Of a stretch of 64,000 nucleotides of DNA, positions 46,596 to 54,813 are shown in pieces (within the stretch, counting starts at the first letter, position 1; every line of letters starts with the position of its first letter). The notes under the pieces were generated by a model. That model did not search any database and was not told where the DNA came from. It worked only from the letters and a program-made list of their open reading frames with translations. Source of the stretch: Winogradskyella psychrotolerans (GTDB lineage: Bacteria; Bacteroidota; Bacteroidia; Flavobacteriales; Flavobacteriaceae); the NCBI RefSeq assembly GCF_018860545.1, contig NZ_JAHKPN010000052.1, positions 124,001-188,000 of the forward strand, in the 5' to 3' direction. The translations under genes were made by a program, and so were the position numbers.

Positions 46596-47855
46596 TTACA
46601 ATTGAACCAATTTTGATGATATGATTAATCCTCTTTCATCCTTTAAATTCACATAATACGTTTTTATCTCTTTAGGAAGTTTAGCCTTAACCGTATGTTT
46701 TTTAGCATTAATTGTAGCCGCCATTTTTTGCCAATCATTTGGTTGCGGATGTTTTGCATCTTTAGGTATTTTTCTATAGGTTAATTCTTCATTGAGATAA
46801 TATACCGTGGCTTCGGTCAATGGTACTTCCGAAATATATTTTATTTTGATTTTTCTACCTATTGGTTGCTTTATTATTTGTCCTAAAGGAAATCCTTTCC
46901 CTTTCAGCATATAATCTGCAAAAGCATAAATCTCTGGCACTTCATTAGGTTTCCATCCTGGTGGATGGCCGTGTCTCATACTTGGATGAACACTCATAAA
47001 AGCATGATCTTCTGTAACCTCAAACGAATGCGATGTAATATTCAAAGAAAAATGAGCGTCACTATCACCATTTACCCAAAGGGTAGGTACAGAACCAACT
47101 GTAAACTGATGCGCTGGATCCCAGAATTTTTTCTTCTCTTCTAATTCAGGATTATTTCCTGAGTATTCCCCAAAATGACCTTTTGATTCATACAGAAATC
47201 CTGCCCCATAAACTGGTATAGCACATTTTAACCGATCGTCTATACCTGATACCAAACTACTTAATACACCTCCCCAAGAAATTCCTGTTATTCCGATAGC
47301 ATTCGCATCTATTTCTGGCATGTCTTCCAAAAGAGAATGCGCCAATAGAATATCTGAAACGGCATGATACATCCATTGTTCTTTTAATGGTAATTCAATA
47401 TCATCAAATCGGCCAACGCGTTGCGGACCACTATACTCATGTGTAAATTTTCCGCTTCCTGTTTCATCTGGTCTATATCCTTCCAAACTCATTGCAATGG
47501 CGGCATAACCTTTGTCATTCCAAATTTTTACCCATTCGTGAAATGCCCTACCACCACCTCCGTGAACCAAAATCATTGCAGGTACCGGTTGATCACTCTT
47601 AGGAATTCCTAAAAATGCAAAAGCTCGTGTTGGTTTTCCTTTATAGTCTAAAGTTTTATAGAACAAGGCTTTTATATCTCCCTGATCTTTTGACGGTTCC
47701 CAGAATATTTCAGGTACCTCAAAAACTTTAGACTCCAATATCGTGTATAAAGGTGCTTCCTTATTTTGTCCAAAAAAAGTGGTACAAAACAAGAGCCATA
47801 TTATTCCGAATATTGACTTTAGATGAATCGATTTTAAAATGATATGAGTTGACAT
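46596..47855 (-). CDS. Secreted alpha/beta-hydrolase (acetyl-xylan-esterase/DLH-like)
   Basis: 419-residue secreted hydrolase. Signal to about 30, oxyanion motif HGGGGRAF (98-105), nucleophile Ser193 in GISWGG (191-196), acid Asp in VNGDSDAHF, and His in RHGHPPGW. This is a complete triad of the type seen in large acetyl-ester hydrolases and dienelactone-hydrolase relatives. A final beta domain spans about 335-419. Best guess is removal of acetyl groups from the sulfated polysaccharide. Starts 115 bp from the sulfatase gene upstream and ends 10 bp from the GH29 gene downstream. Confidence 0.78.
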   Translation of the reverse strand: MSTHIILKSIHLKSIFGIIWLLFCTTFFGQNKEAPLYTILESKVFEVPEIFWEPSKDQGDIKALFYKTLDYKGKPTRAFAFLGIPKSDQPVPAMILVHGGGGRAFHEWVKIWNDKGYAAIAMSLEGYRPDETGSGKFTHEYSGPQRVGRFDDIELPLKEQWMYHAVSDILLAHSLLEDMPEIDANAIGITGISWGGVLSSLVSGIDDRLKCAIPVYGAGFLYESKGHFGEYSGNNPELEEKKKFWDPAHQFTVGSVPTLWVNGDSDAHFSLNITSHSFEVTEDHAFMSVHPSMRHGHPPGWKPNEVPEIYAFADYMLKGKGFPLGQIIKQPIGRKIKIKYISEVPLTEATVYYLNEELTYRKIPKDAKHPQPNDWQKMAATINAKKHTVKAKLPKEIKTYYVNLKDERGLIISSKLVQL

Positions 47856-47970
47856 TTATTCCGTTATATTTATATCATTATTATGCTTTAATTTTACTTT
47901 TAGTGAACAGCTGAACCAATAAGGGGCGTTATTTTTTTCAGTTGTATTTTTATAACTTAAATTATTCACA

Positions 47971-49728
47971 TTAAATTTCTTCTACTTCAGTAAAATAAGC
48001 ACCACCTACGTCTCCCTCGCTATTATAAAGATACGTTGTGAGCTTTATTTCGCCCTTAGGAAGTAGTATTTCAAAAACAACACCTTTACTCCCAGACTCT
48101 ACCATTGATTCCATTTCTAATCCAGCAATTTCAATTTTTGCACGTACCGCTTTTACAACCTTATCAGCTTCAACTGGAAACTGCCTAAGTATGATTCTAT
48201 ATGTTCCTGCTTTTTTTACATTTAGCATCCAGGGCCCTGTAACTTTTGGGAGTTTATTGATAGAACCAAAATTCCAAGGCGGATTGCCACTAGCCATATA
48301 CCAATCTTGTGAACACAATACCACTTTCTTTTCTGCTGGATTCCCAATATCAATTGAGACAGGAGTCATACGAGGTGAAACGGACTCCCAAAAGGGTGGA
48401 TATAACTCACGTAGTTCGGCTACAATCGTAGGGTTTTCTGTAGCAACATCCTTTGCCTGTGCTAAATCTGTCTTTATATTGTAAAGTTCTTTACCATTAA
48501 TAAGTCGCCAATCGTCTTTAATTACACAAGAATCATCCCATGGTTTTGGATCCGTTTTAAAATACGCCCCTCCTTGAAATTGAACGATTAAGTGTTCACG
48601 ATTTGAAGAAGCCTTAGGGTTTTCTAATGAGGTTTTAAAAGAAAGTCCATCTGGATGATGTGCCTCTGGAACAGGAATGTTACATAAATCTGCCAATGTT
48701 GGCAGTACATCAATATGAGCCGTTAAAGCATTTATATCACGTCCACCTTGTATATTTCCATCAGGCCAATAAATAAAAAATGGCACGCGATGCCCTCCTT
48801 CATAAATTGAAGATTTTTTTCCGCGCATTCCTGCATTATAACCTTGAATTGATTCACTATCAAGTCCTTTAAATTTACCACCTTTAGCTGTTCCATTATC
48901 CGACATAAATATAAGAATCGTGTTATCCGCAATCCCCATGGTTTCAAGATGCTCACGAAGCAATCCAAGATTATAATCAAAATTGGCAATCATTCCATAG
49001 AATTCTGGTCCCTTCGCCCAATTTGCTTTACCCTGATAAGGATCACTCCATTTTGAATCGACGAAATAGGGCCCATGTGGTGCATTTGTGGCCAAATAAA
49101 GAAAAAAAGGTGCTGTTTTATTTTCATCTATGAAGCGTTTGGCTTCGTCAAACCACACATCAGTACAGTATCCCGTAAACTTTTCGAATGTTCCATTTCG
49201 TTCATAAGTATCATCAAAATAATCATTCCCCCAATAATCAGAAGCTTGTCCAACTCCACCACTGCGATGCCATACCACATCTTGAAATCCTCTATCTTGT
49301 GGACGATGAAGTGCGTTATCTCCAAGATGCCATTTACCAACCATTCCTGTTTTGTATCCGTTTTCGGAAAACACATTGGCAATGGTCTGCTCATCAGTAT
49401 GCAACATGGTTCTACCAGAACTGGTACGATATGCTCCCGTTCGTGCTGGATAACGTCCTGTCATTAAGGCTGCACGTGTTGGTGTACAAAAAGGACTGAC
49501 ATGAAAATTAGTCAATCGAATAGATTCACTATATAACTGATCTAAATTCGGTGTTTCCAAAACTGAATTTCCATGACAACTAAGGTCTCCATAACCTTGA
49601 TCATCCGTCATAATTAATATCACGTTTGGTTTACTGCTTTTTAGGGCTTTGCTTTGAGCTATAACCGAGCTCTGTATTATTGTTGCAAATCCTATTAGAA
49701 AGCTCCAAAATCTTAACATAGTTGTCAT
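47971..49728 (-). CDS. S1-family sulfatase with appended beta domain, CTPTR type
   Basis: 585-residue sulfatase with a signal to about 24. MTDDQGYGDLSCHG (40-53), maturation motif CTPTR (81-85), GKWHLGDN, and FMSDNGTA. An extra domain of about 120 residues follows from about 465, containing MLNVKKAGTYRIILRQFP, equivalent to that in the 30699 and 62422 sulfatases. Its strand pattern suggests a carbohydrate-binding beta-sandwich. A 172-bp gap containing a GH29 relic separates its start from the sulfatase gene at 49901. Confidence 0.92.
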   Translation of the reverse strand: MTTMLRFWSFLIGFATIIQSSVIAQSKALKSSKPNVILIMTDDQGYGDLSCHGNSVLETPNLDQLYSESIRLTNFHVSPFCTPTRAALMTGRYPARTGAYRTSSGRTMLHTDEQTIANVFSENGYKTGMVGKWHLGDNALHRPQDRGFQDVVWHRSGGVGQASDYWGNDYFDDTYERNGTFEKFTGYCTDVWFDEAKRFIDENKTAPFFLYLATNAPHGPYFVDSKWSDPYQGKANWAKGPEFYGMIANFDYNLGLLREHLETMGIADNTILIFMSDNGTAKGGKFKGLDSESIQGYNAGMRGKKSSIYEGGHRVPFFIYWPDGNIQGGRDINALTAHIDVLPTLADLCNIPVPEAHHPDGLSFKTSLENPKASSNREHLIVQFQGGAYFKTDPKPWDDSCVIKDDWRLINGKELYNIKTDLAQAKDVATENPTIVAELRELYPPFWESVSPRMTPVSIDIGNPAEKKVVLCSQDWYMASGNPPWNFGSINKLPKVTGPWMLNVKKAGTYRIILRQFPVEADKVVKAVRAKIEIAGLEMESMVESGSKGVVFEILLPKGEIKLTTYLYNSEGDVGGAYFTEVEEI

Positions 49729-49755
49729 TTTATTTATTAATTCATTTTCACTCTC

Positions 49756-49774
49756 CCAACACGTCTTTTGTTGG
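49756..49774. other. Small hairpin in the sulfatase-sulfatase gap
   Basis: CCAACA and TGTTGG arms around a 7-nt loop, followed on the plus strand by CTTTTT. It could be a weak terminator or mRNA stability element. No supporting context beyond position. Confidence 0.25.
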
Positions 49775-49808
49775 CTTTTTAGTACATTGTAAAAATATGA
49801 GGCCCCTT

Positions 49809-49900
49809 TTAATATTCTTCTGATATGGACGCTGCAAAATGAATGAACATCCCAATCCTCAATATCTAAACCAGTACTTTAATTCTTCACATGCTTTGAA
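49809..49900 (-). pseudogene. Decayed GH29 fucosidase N-terminal fragment
   Basis: Minus-strand translation gives KACEELKYWFR, then a one-base deletion relative to a normal GH29, then RIGMFIHFAASISEEY and a stop. This matches residues about 28-56 of the GH29 enzyme at 44747-46585 (DLMGWFRDARFGMFIHFGAS, then TSEDF). The remnant is about 30 codons, broken by a frameshift plus a stop, directly downstream of the 49901 sulfatase stop. It shows that a GH29 copy once occupied this slot and was lost almost completely. Confidence 0.75.
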
Positions 49901-51385
49901 CTATTCATTCGTATTTTCTGGCGACCAATGAGGAATTCCAGATTCTTTTAATTGTTTGTAATAGCGTTTTGCAAGTGGCTGATCTTCTGGTTGCACTTTT
50001 GGTAAGCCTTCATTGACCATTAATGGTTTTGTGTTTTCCCACCATTGGTTATAAGCTTCTCGTAATTGCGCAATAACTTCGGGATGGTTTTCAGACACGT
50101 CCTTTTTTTCCGACGGATCATTAGGAATATTATACAATTGTGTATTATTTATAAAACGCCACTGCGGTGTTCTAACCGCTGATTTTTGGTATTTTGCTTC
50201 TTCGCGTTTACCTTCTGTCCAACGACCACAATGAATGAATAATTCTCTGTCATCCCAATCCGCATTTAGATTTTCTAATAGTGGCACTAATGATTTACCG
50301 CTTAAATCTTGCATTTGTTCTGGTAGTTTAACTCCTGCAATCTCGCTGAAGGTTTGATATAAATCGATATGTGATGCGAGTTGATTAATATCAACTCCTG
50401 TTCCTAATTTCCCTTTCCAATACCAAAAAGCAGGGACATGTGTACCGCCTTCATAAGGCGAATTTTTACCACCTTTTAAGTTGGCATTAAAATGTGTTAT
50501 TTTTTCTCCGTTAAGACTTCCTTTTAAATGGGTTGCACCATTGTCTGTCATAAAAATAACCAGCGTGTTTTCTAAAGCATTCCACGCTTCTAATTTTTGC
50601 ATCATTTTGCCAAAATTGTCATCGATGTTTTCAATCATGCCGTAACGTCCTGCTGTTCCTTTATCATAACCTAAGTCTAAAAAGCGCTTTTTATATTGTT
50701 CTGGAGCCACTAATGGTGCATGTGGTGCATTTAAGGCCACATAAGCGAAATAGGGTTGATCAGCATCATTCTTCTCTTTAATCCAAGCTAGTGCTGCATC
50801 AAAAAACACATCGGTACAAAACCCTTCAGTTTGTACAATGGTATCATTATGAAGTAAAATATTATCGAAATACAAGTTGTCTTCATTTGGTGGAAAATCG
50901 CCAAATCGGGTTTGACCAATACCACCTGCTCCATGCATTAACACTTCACTAAAACCTCGGTTTGTTGGTAGATATTCTTCTTCATCTCCCAAATGCCATT
51001 TTCCAAAAAGACCGGTTTCATAGCCTGCTGACTGCAACGCTTGCGGCATAGTGTAAACATCCAATGCCATACGTTCGCGTTGTAAAATGGTGTGTGTTAC
51101 TCCGACTTCAAACGGACGATTTCCACTCATTAAGGCAGCTCTTGTTGGTGCGCACGTTGGACTGACTTGAAAATCGGTAAATCGTGTAGATTTCTCGTAA
51201 AATTCGTCTATATGTGGTGTTTTTAGGACTTTATTTCCCATACACGCTAAGTCTCCCATTCCTTGGTCATCCGTCATGACCAAGATGATATTTGGTTTAG
51301 TGTTTTTAAGTGCATTGTTCTGAGCTACTATTGAGCATGTTACTACCAATAACATTACGACTAAAAGGCTTGATTTATTTTTCAT
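49901..51385 (-). CDS. S1-family sulfatase, CAPTR type
   Basis: 494-residue sulfatase with a signal to about 21. MTDDQGMGDLACMG (37-50), maturation motif CAPTR (78-82), GKWHLGDE, FMTDNGAT. Very like the 47971 enzyme in the catalytic domain but without the extra beta domain; it ends with a short proline-containing tail. The coding end abuts the GH29 relic. Start is 19 bp from the GH141-like copy 3 gene upstream. Confidence 0.92.
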   Translation of the reverse strand: MKNKSSLLVVMLLVVTCSIVAQNNALKNTKPNIILVMTDDQGMGDLACMGNKVLKTPHIDEFYEKSTRFTDFQVSPTCAPTRAALMSGNRPFEVGVTHTILQRERMALDVYTMPQALQSAGYETGLFGKWHLGDEEEYLPTNRGFSEVLMHGAGGIGQTRFGDFPPNEDNLYFDNILLHNDTIVQTEGFCTDVFFDAALAWIKEKNDADQPYFAYVALNAPHAPLVAPEQYKKRFLDLGYDKGTAGRYGMIENIDDNFGKMMQKLEAWNALENTLVIFMTDNGATHLKGSLNGEKITHFNANLKGGKNSPYEGGTHVPAFWYWKGKLGTGVDINQLASHIDLYQTFSEIAGVKLPEQMQDLSGKSLVPLLENLNADWDDRELFIHCGRWTEGKREEAKYQKSAVRTPQWRFINNTQLYNIPNDPSEKKDVSENHPEVIAQLREAYNQWWENTKPLMVNEGLPKVQPEDQPLAKRYYKQLKESGIPHWSPENTNE

Positions 51386-51404
51386 TATTCTTATTATTAT
51401 CTCG

Positions 51405-53669
51405 TTATTTAATTAATCCCATTTTTGAAACATCTAAAGGTTCAATACCCAATTCTAACGCTGGACTTCCTTCCTTAAAGCCAAAATTTTCTCCAGCCAC
51501 ATCAATAAACATAGGCTCGGCAAAACGACTTGATTCTTCTTTTCCTGCGGCACGCATTCTTTTAAAATGTGCCTCCATAAAATTTGGATTTGTTGGATGG
51601 TAATATAAGTTGGAATCCATTTCGGTCTGCATTAAATTAGGAAGGTTAGTCGTTTGGTCCTTCCGTGGTCGTTCAGCATAGGCATTGCCTCCATCTGGAT
51701 GTGACACGATGATATTACGATGCACTTTTGAACCTGTTACAGGTACCCATTCAAAACTGATATAGCCTAACTTTGGAGCAACCCTTGGGGCAATTATAAA
51801 ATTATTTATAATATCGTTAGTGCCTTTGGATGCAATTCCTGCAGCAAAAGCGTAATTGTTATAAAGGACATTTCCTTGTATTAGCGTTTCGTGTTGGTCG
51901 TCATCACAACGAATAGGTGCTGGCATAGAATGTTCTAAATTATCATGCAAATAATTATATCTTATGATATTTCCGGTACCTGCACCAGATACATAAATGC
52001 AATTACCATCCGATAGTAATTGTACGGCATGGGTTATTTCATTGTACTCCACAATATTATGACGCGAGTGGTTATACTTTTCTCGGACTTTCCAGTTCTC
52101 ATAAGTTTCTTCTGTATCCGCTATGACGTCTTGTGGAATTTCATTGCGTCTAACCGTTCTTCCTCCTTCACCATTTAATTTTCGGTCGGGTTCTACACGG
52201 TTCGTAATAAGTATGCCGGCATAACCACTATGATGGATATAATTATTTGCTATGCGATTATGACCACTTTGCCATGCCCAAATTCCAGGCGAATGCCATG
52301 TTATTTCACTAAAATGATGAATCTCGTTATTTATAATTTCGTTATGATGATTAACATCTTTTGTTCCTGGACCATAACCAGCAAGGATGATGCCAGCTTC
52401 CCCAAGATGGGCGAATTCAGAGTCTTCCACTTTATTTCGTTGTGCATGTAAATCGAAGCGCACACCTGAACCACCTGAATTTACAAACTTGCATTTGGTG
52501 ACTTGGCAATTTTCAGCCCCTCGAAAGCGCAGCATCGCTGTTGGGCTGTCAAACATGTCCCAATCGTGTTGCATGCCCCAACCCAATTGCTGTTCGTCGT
52601 TTGTCCATGCCCTTCTGTCGGCATGGGAGAAGGTAATTCCTGAGAATGAAATTCCTTTTACAGCTTGGTCTTTAGCACCATCATAATCAATAGCCCCTTC
52701 CACGCGAACAAGTTCACTAGTGGTTGGTGCCAAAATACCTTGGGGTGAGCCGTCGGCAGCTGGATGTTTTGGCCACAGGTAAATTTTTCGTGTTTTGGAA
52801 TTTATAACCCATTCACCAGGTTCATCTAAGGCTTCAAGTGTATTTTCAATCCAAGCAGAATTGCCGTCTTTAGTATGCACCCAATGTGCCAATTCGCCCA
52901 TTGCGTATGTTGCGGAAACCTTGGTTTTTGCCACTCTATTCACTTCATCAACCGATGCTAATGGAAGCATATTTATCATCCAAGCACGACTCGGTCTAAT
53001 ATTCAGCTCAACATCTTCAAGATTATCCCAATTTTTTAATTTCCCTTCCGGAAAATGAACCGTTTTTTTATCGCCCATTTTCGTTGGCACAAAGCCTTCT
53101 GCTCGTGCACGGTTTAGACGTCCTTCTTCATCGTAAAGTGTATAAAATTTCGTGAGACCTTCAGGAATATTTGCCACCCAAACTTTTCCTTTGGATTTTT
53201 CTGGAATATCGAGTAATTCGTCAGAGGCTAATTCCCATTTTTCAACAGGAACTCCCGAGCTTATTATTGGCGTTTCTTCTTGATACGCCGAAAACGTTAG
53301 ATGGGCAAGAGGAAATTTAGTAGCGTCTGTTGCCTCTGAAACAGAGGTTTCACCGGAAGTCGTCCAACCGTCTTCTATTCCCAATACTAATGTCTCGCTG
53401 AGTAGGTGCCTTCCATCTCTAAGATAAATAGTAGCTGGTGCCGCGTTACCATTTTTTCGTAACTCTCGGACAGCTTCCACTGCTTTTGGTATGGTTGCAA
53501 AGGGTTCTGAAAGTGTGCCGACAGCCTTATCATTTCCTTCTACAGAAACGTATAGTTCTATATGTTCTTCATTTTTTTTAGTGTTGTTTGAATCACATGC
53601 GGAAAAAGCAATCCATGAAAAGAGTAACAAAACTCCATAATATTTAAGTCTGATGTTGTTAGTTCGCAT
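51405..53669 (-). CDS. Right-handed beta-helix glycosidase, GH141-like (copy 3), lipoprotein
   Basis: 754-residue paralogue of the enzymes at 6071 and 34799. Likely lipoprotein (FSAC, Cys25). Start ELYVSVEGNDKAVGT, coils with EIINNEIHHFSEITW and GEAGIILAGYGPGTKD, ending FGFKEGSPALELG. It is the most diverged of the three, with insertions in the N-terminal segment (about 110-135) and a longer loop after about 350. Probably a fucose-active enzyme, but the family is assigned by architecture. In the unit between the GH29 gene at 53684 (14-bp gap) and the sulfatase at 49901. Confidence 0.66.
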   Translation of the reverse strand: MRTNNIRLKYYGVLLLFSWIAFSACDSNNTKKNEEHIELYVSVEGNDKAVGTLSEPFATIPKAVEAVRELRKNGNAAPATIYLRDGRHLLSETLVLGIEDGWTTSGETSVSEATDATKFPLAHLTFSAYQEETPIISSGVPVEKWELASDELLDIPEKSKGKVWVANIPEGLTKFYTLYDEEGRLNRARAEGFVPTKMGDKKTVHFPEGKLKNWDNLEDVELNIRPSRAWMINMLPLASVDEVNRVAKTKVSATYAMGELAHWVHTKDGNSAWIENTLEALDEPGEWVINSKTRKIYLWPKHPAADGSPQGILAPTTSELVRVEGAIDYDGAKDQAVKGISFSGITFSHADRRAWTNDEQQLGWGMQHDWDMFDSPTAMLRFRGAENCQVTKCKFVNSGGSGVRFDLHAQRNKVEDSEFAHLGEAGIILAGYGPGTKDVNHHNEIINNEIHHFSEITWHSPGIWAWQSGHNRIANNYIHHSGYAGILITNRVEPDRKLNGEGGRTVRRNEIPQDVIADTEETYENWKVREKYNHSRHNIVEYNEITHAVQLLSDGNCIYVSGAGTGNIIRYNYLHDNLEHSMPAPIRCDDDQHETLIQGNVLYNNYAFAAGIASKGTNDIINNFIIAPRVAPKLGYISFEWVPVTGSKVHRNIIVSHPDGGNAYAERPRKDQTTNLPNLMQTEMDSNLYYHPTNPNFMEAHFKRMRAAGKEESSRFAEPMFIDVAGENFGFKEGSPALELGIEPLDVSKMGLIK

Positions 53670-53683
53670 AACTTAGTTTTATT

Positions 53684-54799
53684 TTAATTCCTTAAACGTT
53701 TTCCAACTTCTTCCAATGTTGTAATATCATCCGGAAACACAGAGCCATCAGGTAAAGGTCCAATATTGAGCAATAAATTCGCTTTCATATTTTTCGTCTC
53801 CTGAAGCATTTCCATGACGTCGTTTGGTGTTTTATGTCCAACATCATTATCGCGATCATAACCCCAAGCATAAGGTTGCATGGTGTCACAAATTTCCAAA
53901 GGCACATCAGATTCGCCAGTAAAATTACGTTCTGGTGCTTTAAAATCCTCGGTACCTAGCACTCCTTGTTTGTAGGACACCAAAACTTGAGGTTGCAAGG
54001 CATGAATGTGGTCATACAATTCTTGAATTTTCAACTCATCTATTTTGTCCAGACGTGAATTTGGTACCGCCCTTCCATCTAACCAAATTCCTGCAATAGG
54101 TCCATAATTGGTCAGCAATTCGGTCATTTGATTTTTCATGTATTCCACATAAAGCTGTAAATCATGTTCCTCTCCATATTTATAGGATTCCTCACGCGGG
54201 TCATAATCGGGTTTTGGATTTCCACCCCATTCCTCTCTGCTTGGGGAATGCGGATGTTTCCAATCGCGTCCATGGGAATAATAAAAAAACAGCCCCAACC
54301 CCTTTTTTTGGCATTGTTCTGCCAATTCCGCTACCAAATCGCGTTTTGCTGCGCTGTTTGTACTTTTAAAATCGGTATATTCTGAATCGAAAAGACAAAA
54401 CCCATCGTGATGTCTGGTGGTAATGTTGATGTATTTCATTCCAGCATCTACTGCTAAATCTGTGATTAAATCGGCATCAAAATTTTCAGCCGTGAATTTA
54501 TCTGCAAGTTTTGCGTATTCATCGGGTCTAATTTTAGCTCGAAGTTGAACCCATTCTGCAGGTTTCGAATGCACATCTCCCCAATATCCTTCAGTTAAAC
54601 TAAATAAACCGTAGTGGATAAACATACCGAATTCAGCTTCTGTAAACCATTGTAGAGCTGCTGCTCTTGGATTTTCGGCATAACTTTTCTCGTAGCCTTG
54701 GAGGTACGTAGGAACTTGAGGACTTTCGTTGCAACATGTAAGACTAATACATAATAATAAGCCAATAAGGATTGCAATGTGATTTTTAATTTTCTTCAT
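53684..54799 (-). CDS. GH29 alpha-L-fucosidase, short form, lipoprotein
   Basis: 371-residue catalytic-domain-only fucosidase. Signal with Cys22/23 (SLTCC). FGMFIHYGLFS (57-67), RHHDGFCLFDS (129-139), YYSHGRDW, nucleophile Asp241 in GIWLDGRAV, and ANLLLNIGPLPDGS at the C-terminal end. No C-terminal beta domain, unlike the other GH29 proteins here. FIHYG and the WLDG nucleophile context set it apart as a different GH29 subfamily. Gaps are 14 bp on both sides, to GH95 upstream and GH141-like downstream. Confidence 0.93.
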   Translation of the reverse strand: MKKIKNHIAILIGLLLCISLTCCNESPQVPTYLQGYEKSYAENPRAAALQWFTEAEFGMFIHYGLFSLTEGYWGDVHSKPAEWVQLRAKIRPDEYAKLADKFTAENFDADLITDLAVDAGMKYINITTRHHDGFCLFDSEYTDFKSTNSAAKRDLVAELAEQCQKKGLGLFFYYSHGRDWKHPHSPSREEWGGNPKPDYDPREESYKYGEEHDLQLYVEYMKNQMTELLTNYGPIAGIWLDGRAVPNSRLDKIDELKIQELYDHIHALQPQVLVSYKQGVLGTEDFKAPERNFTGESDVPLEICDTMQPYAWGYDRDNDVGHKTPNDVMEMLQETKNMKANLLLNIGPLPDGSVFPDDITTLEEVGKRLRN

Positions 54800-54813
54800 G
54801 TCTTATATTTTCT

